A stretch of 6,078 bases of DNA from Ruminococcaceae bacterium UBA1447 (GTDB lineage Bacteria > Bacillota > Clostridia > Oscillospirales > Acutalibacteraceae): NCBI GenBank assembly GCA_002329225.1, contig DCTF01000176.1, forward strand, positions 507 through 6,584, given 5' to 3'. Below, in pieces: positions 5,661 to 6,078 of this stretch (its first letter is position 1; each line of letters starts with the position of its first letter). The position numbers and the translations under genes are program-made. Under the pieces are notes generated by a model. The model was not told where the DNA came from. It ran no database searches and saw nothing but the letters and a program-made list of their open reading frames with translations.

Positions 5661-6078
5661 ATGTTTAACATTCTGACTTTAAATAAGATTTCCCCCGTCG
5701 GTCTGGGGCGTTTTAACAGCGGCAAGTATAATGTGGGGGATTCCATAGAAAATCCCGACGCCGTTATGGTGCGCTCCGCCTCCATGTTGGATATGGAGAT
5801 GCCGGCATCTCTTCTGGCAATAGCCCGAGCGGGTGCGGGGGTCAACAACATCCCCGTGGATGCCTGTACTGAAAAAGGAATCTGCGTTTTCAACACCCCC
5901 GGAGCCAACGCCAATGCGGTAAAAGAACTTGTAATTTGCGCTATGCTTATTGCCTCCCGCAATGTACCTCAGGCTTTGGACTGGTGCAAAACCCTTAAAG
6001 GTGAAGGCAGCAATGTAGGCAAGCTTGTGGAAAAAGGCAAGTCCGCTTTTACCGGTCAGGAAGTCATGGGCAAAACCC
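5661..6078 (+). CDS. serA: D-3-phosphoglycerate dehydrogenase SerA, N-terminal part (cut by window end)
   Basis: The frame from ATG 5661 stays open to the window edge and gives 139 residues; the 3' part lies outside. SerA oxidises 3-phosphoglycerate to 3-phosphohydroxypyruvate with NAD, the first step of serine synthesis, supplying the substrate of SerC. Visible are the start of the family substrate-binding domain (MFNILTLNKISPVGLGRF), VRSASM (37-42), ARAGAGVNNIPVDACTEKGI (55-74), and NTPGANANAVKELVICAML (78-96), all typical of 2-hydroxyacid dehydrogenases of SerA type. The fragment stops at FTGQEVMGKT, just before the expected NAD-binding GxGxxG motif. Whether the protein ends with an ACT (serine-sensing) domain cannot be seen. 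AAAGG (5647-5651) lies nine bases before the ATG. An earlier ATG at 5644 is in another frame and stops after ten codons. It is probably co-transcribed with serC. Confidence 0.93.
   Translation, partial: MFNILTLNKISPVGLGRFNSGKYNVGDSIENPDAVMVRSASMLDMEMPASLLAIARAGAGVNNIPVDACTEKGICVFNTPGANANAVKELVICAMLIASRNVPQALDWCKTLKGEGSNVGKLVEKGKSAFTGQEVMGKT

Noticed and set aside
5636..5962. A 108-codon minus-strand frame near the right edge
   Set aside because: The plus strand here encodes the clearly recognisable N-terminus of SerA, which runs off the window.
1..6078. A defence, mobile or otherwise novel multi-gene system
   Set aside because: No transposase, integrase, nuclease, CRISPR repeat, toxin-antitoxin pair or reverse transcriptase is present. 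The genes are separately transcribed metabolic and envelope genes plus one serine operon.

Overview
The window looks like ordinary chromosome from a low-to-mid-GC anaerobic Firmicute, most likely a clostridium of the Oscillospiraceae/Ruminococcaceae kind. This rests on strong AGGAGG-type ribosome binding sites, sigma-A-like promoters, a YerB-type DUF3048 lipoprotein, a zinc-ribbon membrane protein of a kind common in that group, and a serC-serA pair whose proteins read like clostridial ones. The taxonomic call is inference; no marker gene is present.

Layout: (1) positions 1-445, plus strand, are the 3' end of a gene resembling the C-terminus of DUF4838 proteins (carbohydrate-associated). (2) A hairpin at 487-514 appears to end this gene and the convergent minus-strand gene at 543-1271, which encodes a membrane protein with a zinc ribbon at each end. 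(3) A 329-base divergent intergenic region (1272-1600) holds the zinc-ribbon promoter, with an inverted repeat over its start point, and a weaker candidate sulfatase promoter. (4) Positions 1601-2950 encode a cytoplasmic-looking Cys-type sulfatase. (5) A second hairpin, 3014-3040, lies between the convergent sulfatase and the DUF3048 lipoprotein gene (3061-4173, minus). (6) A second divergent region (4174-4527) carries a good promoter for the lipoprotein and one for serC; a long inverted repeat is centred on the serC -10 box. (7) serC (4528-5607) and the start of serA (5661 to the window edge) form an apparent operon for serine biosynthesis from 3-phosphoglycerate.

Only serC and serA clearly work together. 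SerA oxidises 3-phosphoglycerate to 3-phosphohydroxypyruvate and SerC transaminates this to phosphoserine. The DUF4838-like gene and the sulfatase may both serve glycan breakdown, but the zinc-ribbon gene separates them on the other strand, so a joint role is speculative. I see no mobile element, CRISPR array, tRNA, rRNA or defence system. The most notable signals are regulatory: inverted repeats placed over two promoters.
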